Part shown: piece after piece, positions 45,664-57,639 of the stretch
Numbering within the stretch: position 1 is the first letter of the stretch
Layout: each line of letters begins with the position of its first letter
Assembly: GCA_009760855.2 (NCBI GenBank)
Contig: WPIO01000010.1
Coordinates: 2,197,001 to 2,261,000 of the forward strand
Origin: Cristatella mucedo
Taxonomy: Eukaryota; Bryozoa; Phylactolaemata; Cristatellidae
Length of the DNA: 64,000 nucleotides
Direction of reading: 5' to 3'
Program-made: the position numbers and the translations under genes
Notes under the pieces: model-generated
What the model saw: only the letters and a program-made list of their open reading frames with translations
Database searches by the model: none
Told to the model about the DNA's origin: nothing

Positions 45664-45672
45664 TATAAGAAA
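45661..45672 (+). promoter_or_regulatory. TAATATAAGAAA start-proximal motif
   Basis: Directly before ATG at 45673; the TAA is the stop of the preceding gene. Confidence 0.55.
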
Positions 45673-46577
45673 ATGTCGATAAGATTAACTGGAACAAGCA
45701 GTTCAGAATCAAAAACTTTAGTGCCACCTCTTATGCTTGGATCTGATTCAAGTTATAATAAAATTGGTTTACGAAGAGTAGAGTGTACTTATACTAATAA
45801 AGTTTTATTAAATGTTGTTAAAGATGTAAAAAATAAACTTTGGTTTAGATGGAGTACGACTGACATAACTAATACATATATTGCAATTGCTCCTGGTTAT
45901 TATGATTTAAATAAAATTGTTGCAGCTCTAAATAGACCATTATCAGAACCTCAACCAAATACTATTGTTGCTCAAAGTGGATCAATATCATCATCATCAA
46001 CCAATAGTGCTTTTTATGATACATCAAAAAGAAATAGCACAGGTATAAAATTTAGTGTTGATACAGATGATAGAATATTAATGCAAGTAGTTGGTGATTA
46101 TGTTGTTCTACTCGGAAGTAATTCAAATGTTGCTGTAAATTCAATTGGAGATACTCTAGGTTTTAATTCAAATCAACAAGAAATGTTTGATAGTTCACTT
46201 GTTGGTGGAACACCATATGAAACAATAGAAAAAGCAATGTATTTCGCTGGTATTTTTAAAGCATGGAATAAAATGCTATTACCAGATAAGAAAGGAATAC
46301 GATGGATAAGTGTCGATCGTGATTTAGTTGATCCTTTTAAGAATTATATAGAAAGATGAAAGGGGTTTTTAGAACAATCTTCTTCTGTATATATTATTGA
46401 TATTGATGATAATAATCCAGGTGAAAGGTTGATCTACATATTCCTAATGTATTAAATCTACCAACACGTGGTGATATAGATGCAATAAGTAGTTTTAAAA
46501 TAAGTTTAACAGATCAAAACGGAAATGCTGTAAATAATATTACTGATGTAGTTGCAACAATGGAAATTTCAAAGTAA
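45673..46577 (+). pseudogene. Minor capsid (penton-like) protein 2, broken
   Basis: Open for 228 codons to 46359: MSIRLTGTSSSESKTLVPPL, IAPGYYDLNKIVAALN, ISVDRDLVDPF. After a TGA and a frame change near 46425 the end reads ISSFKISLTDQNGNAVNNIT and closes with MEISK. The end motif (TDQNGN) is shared with the upstream gene, as expected for paralogous single-jelly-roll proteins in tandem. The PGYYDL segment is typical of Polinton penton-type proteins as I know them. Confidence 0.65.
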
Positions 46578-46586
46578 TATAGAGCA
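46575..46586 (+). promoter_or_regulatory. TAATATAGAGCA start-proximal motif
   Basis: Directly before ATG at 46587. Confidence 0.5.
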
Positions 46587-47180
46587 ATGGGTAGTTATGC
46601 GAGAGTTGGTCATAATAAAATACATGGAGGGAAATATCATGGACATGGATTGCTTGATAAAGTAATTGACGGTGTTACTAAAGTAGCACGAATTGTAACT
46701 GGATTAACTTCTGTGAGTATGAATATTGCAAATAAAGGTGTTGATATGCAACAAGCAAGAAAACTTACTGAATTACAAACTAAAAAAGGAAAGATAGATC
46801 AAGATTTTGCTATTAAACGTAGAGAGATGGATGATAAACTTAAAGAAGAGAGGAGAAAGAAAGAACTTGAATATGAACTTGAGAGGAAAAGAAAAGATGA
46901 AGATTATGATAGAAAGATGAAAAAGGTTGATCTTGAATTAAAACGTGCCATGCTTGAGAAGGTTAAACCAAAATCTAAAAAAAAGTAGAAAATGTTTATA
47001 TTCATGAACCAGAAGTTGAAGACTATTCAGAGACTGTTAAAGAGAATGATCCTAAAGCATATAAAAAATAGAGAAAGTAATTAACACCAAGGCTGTCGTT
47101 TCTTATGCTAGACCTGATGGTTATGGTGGAAACGTGAAGAAAAAACTGGGGGAAGGATTATATATCCAAAGTAGAAAATA
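46587..47180 (+). pseudogene. Gly-His N-terminus plus charged coiled-coil protein
   Basis: First 133 codons intact: a Gly/His-rich start (NKIHGGKYHGHGLLDKVIDG), a hydrophobic segment VTKVARIVTGLTSV, then a long Lys/Glu coiled coil (KLKEERRKKELEYELERKRK) and a Lys-rich end. Coding-like sequence continues in another frame after an A-run near 46980 (YIHEPEVEDYSETVKENDP), then a second frame change with SYARPDGYGG. It lies directly before the major capsid gene, so a capsid-associated or core role is likely. No firm family. Confidence 0.55.
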
Positions 47181-47207
47181 ATTTTTATTTTTTTACATAG
47201 AGAAGAA

Positions 47208-48751
47208 ATGGCAAGTGCACCTATCGATAGTATACTTGAATTGGGCGATCCTGAGTTTCCTGATTATAAACTTGGAGATTATCAGTTTAGAGTTTTTTTT
47301 AAACAAATGGAAATGAAACTGATAGTGTTTCTAGTAAACTAGTTTCATTTATTGTTCCTGGTGAAAAACAAACATGTTATTATTGTTATTATTTTAGTTT
47401 ATGTTCTATCTGATGCTTACCTTTTACTAGAAGGACAAGTACAAGTTCAAACTGCTGCTGCTGGTGCTTTTAATACTCGTAATAGAAATCTTACTTTTAG
47501 TCTTGTTAATAATGCAGGTGCATGGATGTTCATTAGTATGAGAGTTAGACTTGGTGCTGAAGAAATTAAAAGTATTCCACTAAAAGAAGGAGTTGGAACT
47601 GTTGCAACACTTATGGGTCTTCTTTGTTACCCAAATGATTACAATAGAACTAAAGGTCTTCCAACAGGATGGACAAAAGATGAGGCAAATCAAATAGATG
47701 ATTTATATCTAAATAATGGTGTATATACCAGTCCTGCTTTTGGAGCTAGCACTTCAAACATTGGATATGTGAATAGAAGAGGACTTCTAAACAACATTCT
47801 TGAAACTAACGATGCTGGTAATTTTAGTATTGCACTTCCACTAGCAAGAATTTCAGGATTTTGTGCTGACATGAATAAAATTCTTTATAATATTCCATTT
47901 ACTCTTGAAATGACTCGTGTTGGTGAATTTGATAGAGATATTATTTTGACTAATGCATCTGGTGGTGTAAATAACATGGATAACGCAGTTCTTACAAGAG
48001 GATTAGCTCTTGCTAATGGACAAGGTGCTTACACTGCTTTCAGAGTTGCAATGTCAAAAATGAGACTAGTTGTTCCTTGTGTAACACCCAACAAAAAGTA
48101 TTCAAAGAGCACTTGCTGATATTTCAAGTGAGAGCTCAAAGAAAATTAGACTTAATTACAGAGTTAGACGATATGAAAATGTTACTATAAACAGTCTTAA
48201 TCAAGGAACTAAATTCACTAAAACTCTATCAGATCAAAATACAATTGATAAAGTTAGATGGTTGATTGTTGCAGCTCAAAATTATAGTAAATATGATATT
48301 TATACTTAAAATCCTTGTACTTACAGTCATTTCGATATTAAAAGTGTTTCTGTACTAGCTAATGGGTCTAAACAATATCCTTCTGTTCTAAGATATAGTT
48401 AACCAAAACTTGGAAAATGTGCTCCAGCATATATGGATTTCACAAGTTTTAGAAAACAATATCTTGGACTTAATGAAGTTACTGAACCTGTTGGTGTTAC
48501 TTATTCAGAATGGTTAAGTCTGTATCCCATCCATGTTATTGACTTGCAGTATAATGATGAGCCTCTTAGGGTAACTTCAAGACTTAATGTAAGTATTGAA
48601 TTTAATAGAAATAATATTCCTAATGGAACTTCTCTTACAGTTCACTATTTGACTATTTGCTAGAATAGTGCCAAGCTAACATCAAATGGTACTGGTGCTA
48701 ACTTCACTTGCAGTACAGGAATGACTGTTTATGATGGAAAAGATTTTTAAT
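47208..48751 (+). pseudogene. Major capsid protein (double jelly roll), broken
   Basis: Start MASAPIDSILELGDPEFPDY after TACATAGAGAAGAA. A frame change near 47300-47380 leads into the long open part 47390-48100: SDAYLLLEGQVQVQ, TFSLVNNAGAWMFISMRVRL and MGLLCYPNDY, the family pattern of the first jelly roll. A frameshift near 48095 and stops at 48307, 48402 and 48661 follow, around RWLIVAAQNYSKYDIY and IHVIDLQYNDEPL. Total about 510 codons, as usual for Polinton MCPs. It would form the icosahedral shell. Confidence 0.85.
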
Positions 48752-48760
48752 AAAATTATA

Positions 48761-49455
48761 ATGACTAAATGTAATGCAAAAAAAATTTTATTCAAGGCTC
48801 TGATGAGTGGAAGAGAGCTATGAGTTTGAATGTTAATGGATCAGAAGTATTTTCTGTTTTAGGAAATGATGTGGTTTTTGGTTCACAAATTGATTATGAT
48901 ATTGAAATAATTATAAATAGAAAACTAAAAAAATATATTGCTAATTCTCAGCCAATGAGGTTTCCGCAAATTTTATTTGGTAAATTGTTGAAACCAATAG
49001 CTGCTAACTTTTTAGAAATGAAATTAGATAGAAAGATTGAAAATTCAAATGAGTGTTTTACTAGTGATGGTGTATATCGTTATTCACCAGATGGAATAAT
49101 AGATAAAGACACGCTAATAGAAATAAAATGTTTATTGAGTTGAAGTATAGTTGATGAATTTATATCAAAACAATACTTAGCTCAATGTTTACTTGGATTA
49201 CATGTACTAAAACTAAGCATATGTTTCTTTGGTGAACTTGAAATAATCGTTGAAGGTTTGAATTGTAAAGAACCACCTAAAGATTTGGTTGCTGCTGGAA
49301 CAGTAAGAATTCCTACAAATTATGTTTTTGATATGCCTATTAGAGAACCTTTGTTTATGTACCTTTTAAAAGATGAGAAGTATTATGATTTTGAATTTGA
49401 TATAATATGTGATTATGGACGTTTAACAATAAAAAAAAATTTAGTTTTGATATGA
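48761..49455 (+). pseudogene. YqaJ/lambda-exonuclease-type nuclease, broken
   Basis: ATG at 48761 is followed by an A7 run where the frame slips. The main frame then reads FIQGSDEWKRAMSLN, the classic N-terminal signature of YqaJ viral recombinase nucleases, and later YSPDGII.. with IEIKC, the PD-(D/E)XK catalytic core (Asp, then Glu-x-Lys). A TGA follows IEIKCLLS, and the frame continues with the QYLAQCLLGLH helix to 49455. The family processes DNA ends 5' to 3' for recombination. Unusual as an addition to the Polinton core set. Confidence 0.75.
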
Positions 49456-49477
49456 AATATTATATAAAAAAGGAGAG

Positions 49478-49576
49478 ATGCAAGCTGTTGAGGAAGAAGA
49501 CTATGGACGATTTGCAAGAATTGAATCAGTAGTTAGAGAAATATTAAATATAAGTAAAATACTAATTAATAATTAA
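49478..49576 (+). CDS. Small intact Polinton ORF (32 codons)
   Basis: ATG at 49478 follows TATATAAAAAAGGAGAG. The peptide MQAVEEEDYGRFARIESVVR.. ends KILINN and is undamaged. It is acidic at the start with a helix-like C-terminus. Sits between the exonuclease and fibre-like genes on the same strand. May be a genuine microprotein or chance. Confidence 0.35.
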   Translation: MQAVEEEDYGRFARIESVVREILNISKILINN

Positions 49577-49583
49577 ATAGAAA
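49573..49583 (+). promoter_or_regulatory. TTAAATAGAAA start-proximal motif
   Basis: Directly before ATG at 49584 of fibre-like protein d; it overlaps the stop of the preceding small ORF. Confidence 0.5.
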
Positions 49584-50439
49584 ATGAGCAAGTTCGATAG
49601 TAAATAATATGTGTCAAAGGTTAATGGTATTATTCTTTCAGATTTAAATGCAAATGGAAATAGAATTATAAATCTATCTGATCCACTTAATGGTTCTGAT
49701 GCAGTAACAAAATCTTTTGCTGATGCTAACTTTGTTGTTAATTCAGGAACAACACTTAATCTTGCTGGTGAAACAATTACTAATCTTGGACAAGGTGTTA
49801 ATCCTACAGATGCTGTTAATGTTAGTCAAATAAATAACTATAAAAAACTGGTGATTCAATTTTGGGAGACCTAAACATGAATAGTTATGCAATAACATCT
49901 AATTATTGGAATTCAGGTAATAAAAAACCAGTAGTATTAAATGATGATTATTGTGTTACATAGGGTGGGAGGAAGCGAGATGTATTATTGAAAGCATTTC
50001 CTTCAACGACAAACATTGATATAGGTGGTTATCAATAACAAACGATGCAGATCCTGTTAATCCTTCTGACGTTGCAACTAAATTTTATGTGGATAAAACA
50101 GTTAAAAACATAACAGAAGTAATAGCTATCTCAATGGATGGTAATTCAAAGAAATCATTTTTAAACCTATCAACACCTTATTCGAGGACAAATAAAACAG
50201 CCCCACCTACAATGATATTAAATGTTATGGTTGTTGGAGCATCTAATTGTGTATTTCTAAAACCTAATAGTGATACAACTGTTGTATCTGGAGATATAAG
50301 AGCAATAAATACTTCTGCAAGTGGAGGTGTTGACTTAAAGTATTATGTTTATTTCACTAGACTACCAACAGACTATTACTTCATTGATGCAACTGGAAAA
50401 TTAAGAGTAAACCCCTTGGTCAGTGATGTAGCCTTCTGA
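49584..50439 (+). pseudogene. Fibre-like protein d, broken
   Basis: Start MSKFDSK, immediate TAA. Then repeats: LNANGNRIINLSDPLNGSDA followed by VTKSFADANF; LAGETITNLGQGVNPTDAV; after a frame change near 49850, further NMNSYAI and NPSDVATKFYVD units with stops near 49961 and 50037; and a unique C-terminal domain (50089-50439) ending VNPLVSDVAF. The repeat N-x-I-x-N-L-x-(D/N)-P-x-x-x-x-D-A-V matches fibre-like genes a-c on the other strand, so the element has four members. Confidence 0.65.
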
Positions 50440-50597
50440 AAAGTATAAATGAAATATTAAGACTATTAACTCTTTTAACTTTGTTGCTTCAAGTTTGCCT
50501 TTAACAAGAGGGAATAGCTTTGAAATAGCACAGATAGCTTCATGGTCTAGACAATGATGTACAGATGTAGAGCAACATTTTTTTAAGTGTTTCTTAA

Positions 50598-50855
50598 CTA
50601 ATGATTATAATTTATTTTGTCTCTCTTTTTAAATGAATTAGTATTTATGTTACAATATGAACAAATTATAATTGTATCATTACGCATAAGACTAGAATCA
50701 AATTCTGTTTCATTCATATCTTTATCACAGATACCACAACGTATTTCATATTTTTGTTTTGGTCTTTTTATTTTTGTATGACAATAAGGATGACCTAATT
50801 CAAGGTATTCAGTTTCATTAAATGTATTTTAACATATATCGCAAAATATTTCCAT
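50598..50855 (-). pseudogene. Small zinc-finger protein with one nonsense codon
   Basis: The minus-strand gene starts at 50855 after TCTATAGAGA. The 85-codon frame has CDIC, a TAA at codon 9, then GHPYCHTK, CGICDKD and CSYCNINT, i.e. four Cys-x-x-Cys/His-type knuckles making two probable zinc-binding sites. Divergent from the integrase (30 bp between starts). Polintons often carry small Zn proteins near the integrase; function unknown. Apart from one stop it is undamaged. Confidence 0.6.
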
Positions 50856-50867
50856 TCTCTATAGAAT
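50856..50867 (-). promoter_or_regulatory. CTATAGAGA start-proximal motif (minus strand)
   Basis: ATTCTATAGAGA then ATG (50855). Confidence 0.5.
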
Positions 50868-50884
50868 ATCATTTTTAACTCTAA

Positions 50885-51738
50885 ATGAAAGAAAAAAAGA
50901 AGTTAAATTCAATCATGACTCAGATGTAAGTTTAGTATTCAAACCAAGACCTAAGAATATTCCACAAGGATTCTTTAATATTGTTGAACCTAATGAAAAT
51001 CATCGAGCAGACATTTTATATATGCCTAATGGTTCTGAATATAAATATGCACTGAGTGTTATTAATGTTGCAAGTAGATATAAAGATTCAAGACCACTTA
51101 AAATAAAATCTTCTAAAGAAGTAACAAAAGCAATAATAGATATTTACAATAAAGGTCCTTTGAAGTGGCAAAATAAAATGACAGTAGATCCAGGATCAGA
51201 GTTTAAAGGAGAGCTTGCTAAAGAAATGAAAAAACATGAAACACGAATAATTGAAGGTACTAGTAAAAAGAGTATTGCATTACTTGAAAGAATGAATAGA
51301 ACAGTTGCTGAGAGAGCATTTATTGCACATTATGAAAAAGAAATAGAAAGTATCAATAAAGGAGAATATACTAGAAACGGAGAGTGGATTTATAATTTGC
51401 CAAAGATTATTGATTTTCTAAATAATAGCATTACAAAAGCAACTGGTAAATAACCTGCTAAAGCAATAAAAAAAGAAAAAGTAAAACTAAAGAAACCAAA
51501 ATATCATAGAAAGGTTGGAGAACAAGAAAAGTTATTAGAACTTGGAACAACTGTTAGATATTTATTAGAACCGGGTGAAGGAGAAGATGAGAAAAGAAGA
51601 GCTACAGATCCGATATGGAGTTTAACTAAACATAGTATTGTTAGAATAATGGTATTGCAAGAACAGGTAGTTTGATATTGGGTAAATAATGGTAAGCAAA
51701 GTTTTGTTAGAGAGGAGTTACAAGTTAATAAGACTTAG
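50885..51738 (+). pseudogene. Retroviral-type integrase (DDE), broken
   Basis: ATG at 50885 with an A-run frame slip. The core then reads HRADILYM (first Asp, about 51007), KYALSVINVASRYKDSRPL, TVDPGSEF (second Asp at 51187-51189) and LLERMNRT (Glu at 51286-51288). The spacing is 32 residues between Asp and Glu, slightly shorter than the usual 34-36. After an in-frame TAA at 51452 the C-terminal chromodomain/SH3-like part continues (LLELGTTVRYLLEPGEG, TDPIWSLTKHSIVRI), with a TGA near 51675 before YWVNNGKQSFV. It would join element ends to host DNA with a short target duplication. No N-terminal zinc domain seen. Confidence 0.88.
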
Positions 51739-52234
51739 TATCACTTATATTTTCAAATGGATCAATTAATATTTCATTGAATTCTTCTTTAGTTATTTTA
51801 TCATCATCTAAAGCATCAACAATCTTTGAAACTAAGTTGTGATTTGTTTGAAGTGTAGATCTTTTTCTTCTATCAATTTGTGATATCGTGCCATCTATTG
51901 AGATTAACATCGTTGTTAAACCTCCTAAAACGGTTACTACATGAGAAAGATCCTCATGTTTTGGAATATAAGTACTGGTTACTCTAATTGCAAGAGATAA
52001 TAAAATACCCATAAATTGAAAACGGTATCTAACTCTTACTAATTTAGTTAAGCAACCTTTAATCCTATCATTTTCTAAAAGTATTTTGTTATTTTTATCA
52101 TTTGCATATTTACTTCGAAGGTCTGACATGTCTTGTTCCAATATTAATTTACAATTAAAATCCATATGCTTGACAAGGTGAAAGAGATTAACTATGACGA
52201 CACATTGGAAACATTCAACCACAATCATCACCAT
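51725..52234 (-). CDS. Polinton hypothetical protein, possibly membrane-associated
   Basis: Intact 169-codon frame; start ATG at 52234 overlaps the stop of the next gene (ATGGTGA arrangement). The N-terminus is hydrophobic (MVMIVVECFQCVVIVNLFHL), a candidate membrane anchor. Next come a charged region (ILEQDMSDLRSKYANDKNNK), a second hydrophobic stretch (HVVTVLGGLTTMLISIDGT), and an acidic C-terminus. Its end overlaps the 3' end of the integrase by about 14 bp on the opposite strand. Family unknown. One of the few undamaged frames. Confidence 0.6.
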   Translation of the reverse strand: MVMIVVECFQCVVIVNLFHLVKHMDFNCKLILEQDMSDLRSKYANDKNNKILLENDRIKGCLTKLVRVRYRFQFMGILLSLAIRVTSTYIPKHEDLSHVVTVLGGLTTMLISIDGTISQIDRRKRSTLQTNHNLVSKIVDALDDDKITKEEFNEILIDPFENISDTKSY

Positions 52235-52692
52235 AATTTTTTCATATAATAATCATAATCTGTTACTCTAATTTCTGGAACACCTAATTCTTTAATTTCT
52301 AACTCATAATCAACATTAGTCTTCCATGAATATTCATCTTTATCACAAAAACAATCATCTGCACTAACATTATTGTAATAATTAGTATGATGTTTGCATT
52401 AAGTATATTCTCCATTTTGTAATTTTGAAATAATTGATAGAATCTCCTTATATTTCTCAGACCAACTCATTTTTCTAATATCAGAACTTCTTTTTTCTTT
52501 ACATTTCTTAATATGTTTTTCTACTAGTTTTTTTAAATAAACAGCTTTAGAGACAACATGTTTTAAAATATAATCAAATTTATAAACTCTATGAATTTTA
52601 TCAAACAAACATGTATTATCTTCTAAAAACGTATACTTTGTAACGAATGAACTTAGTTCTTTAACCTTAGTAGGTACACCAACACTATGCAT
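52228..52692 (-). pseudogene. Polinton hypothetical protein near right TIR, one TAA
   Basis: Starts MHSVGVPTKVKELSSFVTKY. Helical and Lys-rich, with LVEKHIKKCKEKRSSDIRKM, a TAA after LQNGEYT (52399), then a Cys/His-rich segment (CKHHTNYYNN, DDCFCDKDEY) and the end DYDYYMKKLW. The final TGA overlaps the start of the 51725-52234 gene, a typical compact viral arrangement. First gene inside the right TIR. Function unknown. Confidence 0.5.
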
Positions 52693-52803
52693 TCAATAAT
52701 TATCAAATATATTTAGAACTCGTTTTTCCACCTACTTGCTTTTTCTCCTTTTCTTCTAAGCAATGTTCTAGAAATATATGACAATGGCATTTATATATGT
52801 ATT

Positions 52804-53047
52804 GAATTTTATTTAATTAAATAATTACTTCTATAGTATATAGTAATATCAGCAAAGTTTGCAGAAGATTTTTACTATTTTATAGTAAATCTAGGATCTG
52901 CAACTTTCGAGTAGTCGGGGACTTTTCCATATTGCAAACTTACACTCAAAGAGGGCCATTTTGTAATGAGATCGAGCCAATGCGAGATCGAATGAAAAAT
53001 ATGGTCCTCTTTGAGGGTGAGGCTGCAATAGGGAAAAGTCACCTACT
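52804..53047 (-). repeat. Polinton right terminal inverted repeat
   Basis: Reverse complement of 29190-29435 with scattered differences; the outer end GGGAAAAGTCACCTACT at 53031-53047 mirrors the left end exactly. Confidence 0.92.
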
Positions 53048-53151
53048 ACTAGAGGGCGTGAAATTTCACGCTAGACCTCTCCTACTCAGTTACACCGGAC
53101 CCTAGCCACCTGGCTGCATCGGGCTAACCACGGAGGGACGATAGCCTGCGC
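53048..53151. other. Insertion flank right of the Polinton
   Basis: 104 bp with no counterpart in the left duplication arm. Contains the perfect 16-bp palindrome GCGTGAAATTTCACGC (53056-53071) nine bases outside the TIR. Confidence 0.5.
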
Positions 53152-53605
53152 TATACGACAATTTATTAGTGTAGACGCGCGCGCTAATAACAGCGACGAA
53201 ACTAGACAATACTACAGGGAGAACCCTAAGTACAGCAAAGCTATTGGGTACGCGAAATGACAGGCGCAAGCGCTTGCAAACGCCGGAGTGTTAATATAAT
53301 TAGTAATACAATTTATTTGCCTAGCGCCTTCAGTGAACTACATCTCTATTGCGGCGCTTCATGTATGCCCTGAGGGCTCGAGTCGGCCTATCAGCTTCAG
53401 TCGTCCGTGACGACACCTGGCTGCGTTTTCTGAAGAATACGCAGAGCACATTCGTCACAGGTACGAGCACGTACGAACTCGCCCTGGACTTCCGCTGAAA
53501 AACCCGGGCCAAGTCGCTGACATCCGACTTGACCTTGGTCGAAGGGCAGACTTGGCCCAGTCGGGCGACCGCTCCAGCTGGCCGCGGCAGATATCAGTCG
53601 CCCGG
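53152..53605 (-). repeat. Right arm of inverted duplication, distal part
   Basis: Reverse complement of about 1-452, including the GACGCGCGCGCTAATAACAG block and the SINE-like tail segment at 53300-53385. It likely continues past the region matching window position 1, but that partner lies outside the window. Confidence 0.85.
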
Positions 53606-54659
53606 ATAATGGGCCCTACCCTACCTACAGACACAATGCCGTGCGTTTTAAGCTTTTAAAAGATTGTAGTTAACTGCCTTATGGCCGATTTTAAGAGTCC
53701 GTGCCACTTCTCTGTTGCTTAGGCTCATTTCATGCACGGCCTAAATTCGACCTTTCCCGGTGCTGCCTGAAAGGTGACCTCATAGGCATCTCGAACTAGA
53801 CGTCAAAACAAGCCGAGCAAAACCAGCCCTCTGTCGTCAAGCCAACGGCAACTGCGCATGAATAGGAAAGCTCGTCTGGAGCAAAATTCTAACAAATGCT
53901 GACTTTTGAGGCCTTATAAACGCCATGCTTAAATACTCAAAATCTATGCAAACCGGGTGGCTTTTTGCACTCACAGCTATTCCATTTTGACTGCTGCGCT
54001 CAGACTTAGTGGATCATGCGGCTGCGCTTGGTTCTTCGGCTATTTTTGACCACTCCGTCTATTTTTAGCGGTGGAATGAGACTGTTCAGGAGTGGTTTGT
54101 GTATGATTAGATACATTTACAGTGTATCTCTATAAAAAAAATCTTCACGTACAATGATGCGCGTAGTTCAAGAGTAACTTTCATTTCGTCAAAAACCAAG
54201 AGCGGAACAAGTAATGGATTCTTGATTGGCTCATTAGTGCAGCTAACTGTTTACTGAATGCAGCAGTAATTGGAAAAATTGAAAGAAAGTGAGTCGCTAT
54301 CGCCGTAACCTCCTTACTCTGACTGCAGTTGCGAAATACCAAACACCTGTGAAAATGATTGACGTAATGGCTCCCTCTGGAGCTATTACCTCACCTCAAT
54401 ATTCTAACTAGCAATATGTGCTAGTAAATCGATGGTTAACCCTCAGTAAATTCAGCTTTTATCCCCTCAGTTATGCATTAACAAAAGGAAAGCACCCTGG
54501 AGCGGCCGCTGTGGTCAAAGCCGCCAGGTTAGACGCCGCTCGTTTGGCGGGAACTGTGAGCTGAGTACCCGCTCATTTGGTATTCCTAGCATTGTCTCGA
54601 ACCACTCCGCACGCTCCTCCACATGCGTCACTGTGAATCTCTCTAACTTAGTGGTCATC
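53606..54659. other. Unassigned
   Basis: No gene or repeat recognised; short AT/GC mixed sequence. Confidence 0.45.
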
Positions 54660-57395
<2,736 letters not shown>

Positions 57396-57639
57396 AAGAG
57401 GGAAGGGCTATCTAGACCGCAATAACGGACTGGATAGGCGCCAGCACACGCTGCTGAACGCGGCAGAGACGAAGCTGAAAGAAGAGCAGAAGCTGAAAGA
57501 AGAAGCCGCTCTCAGCAGTGAAAAAAGGATGCCGGCAAATCTGTCGCCGTTCGTCAGTCGCGCCAGCCACAGAGTGACGGCGAGATGGAGAAAGAAGCGA
57601 GACTTTATCCCGTCACACTCGACGGGCGGAAAAACCCAG
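57396..57639. other. Unassigned segment after LINE-A break
   Basis: Contains AGAAGCTGAAAGAAGA repeats (two near-identical units at 57475-57505) but no recognised family. Probably the segment that replaced the LINE-A 3' end. Confidence 0.4.

Larger units (their letters stand above)
29190..53047. mobile_element. Polinton/Maverick element, degenerate
   Basis: Length 23,858 bp, within the usual 15-25 kb. The ends are inverted repeats beginning AGTAGGTGACTTTTCCC; AG is the usual Polinton terminus. The core genes are all recognisable: protein-primed PolB, DDE integrase, packaging ATPase, adenain-like protease, major and minor capsid proteins. The interior is AT-rich against the flanks. The hexamers next to the ends (AGGAGC left, ACTAGA right) do not match, so the expected 6-bp target duplication is absent. 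Nonsense codons, frameshifts and two LINE-A insertions show it is inactive. Confidence 0.93.
28714..53151. mobile_element. 24.4-kb composite insertion splitting the right duplication arm
   Basis: The uninterrupted left arm (about 452-489) gives the pre-insertion sequence. In the right arm the two halves are separated by this segment, which contains a complete-ended Polinton (29190-53047) plus 476 bp of extra sequence on its left and 104 bp on its right. About 35 bp of the target (left-arm 453-488) is missing or rearranged at the junction, so the event was not a simple transposition of the Polinton alone. Confidence 0.75.

Noticed and set aside
29184-53053. 6-bp target site duplication of the Polinton
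   Set aside because: Flanking hexamers AGGAGC and ACTAGA differ; no duplication can be claimed.
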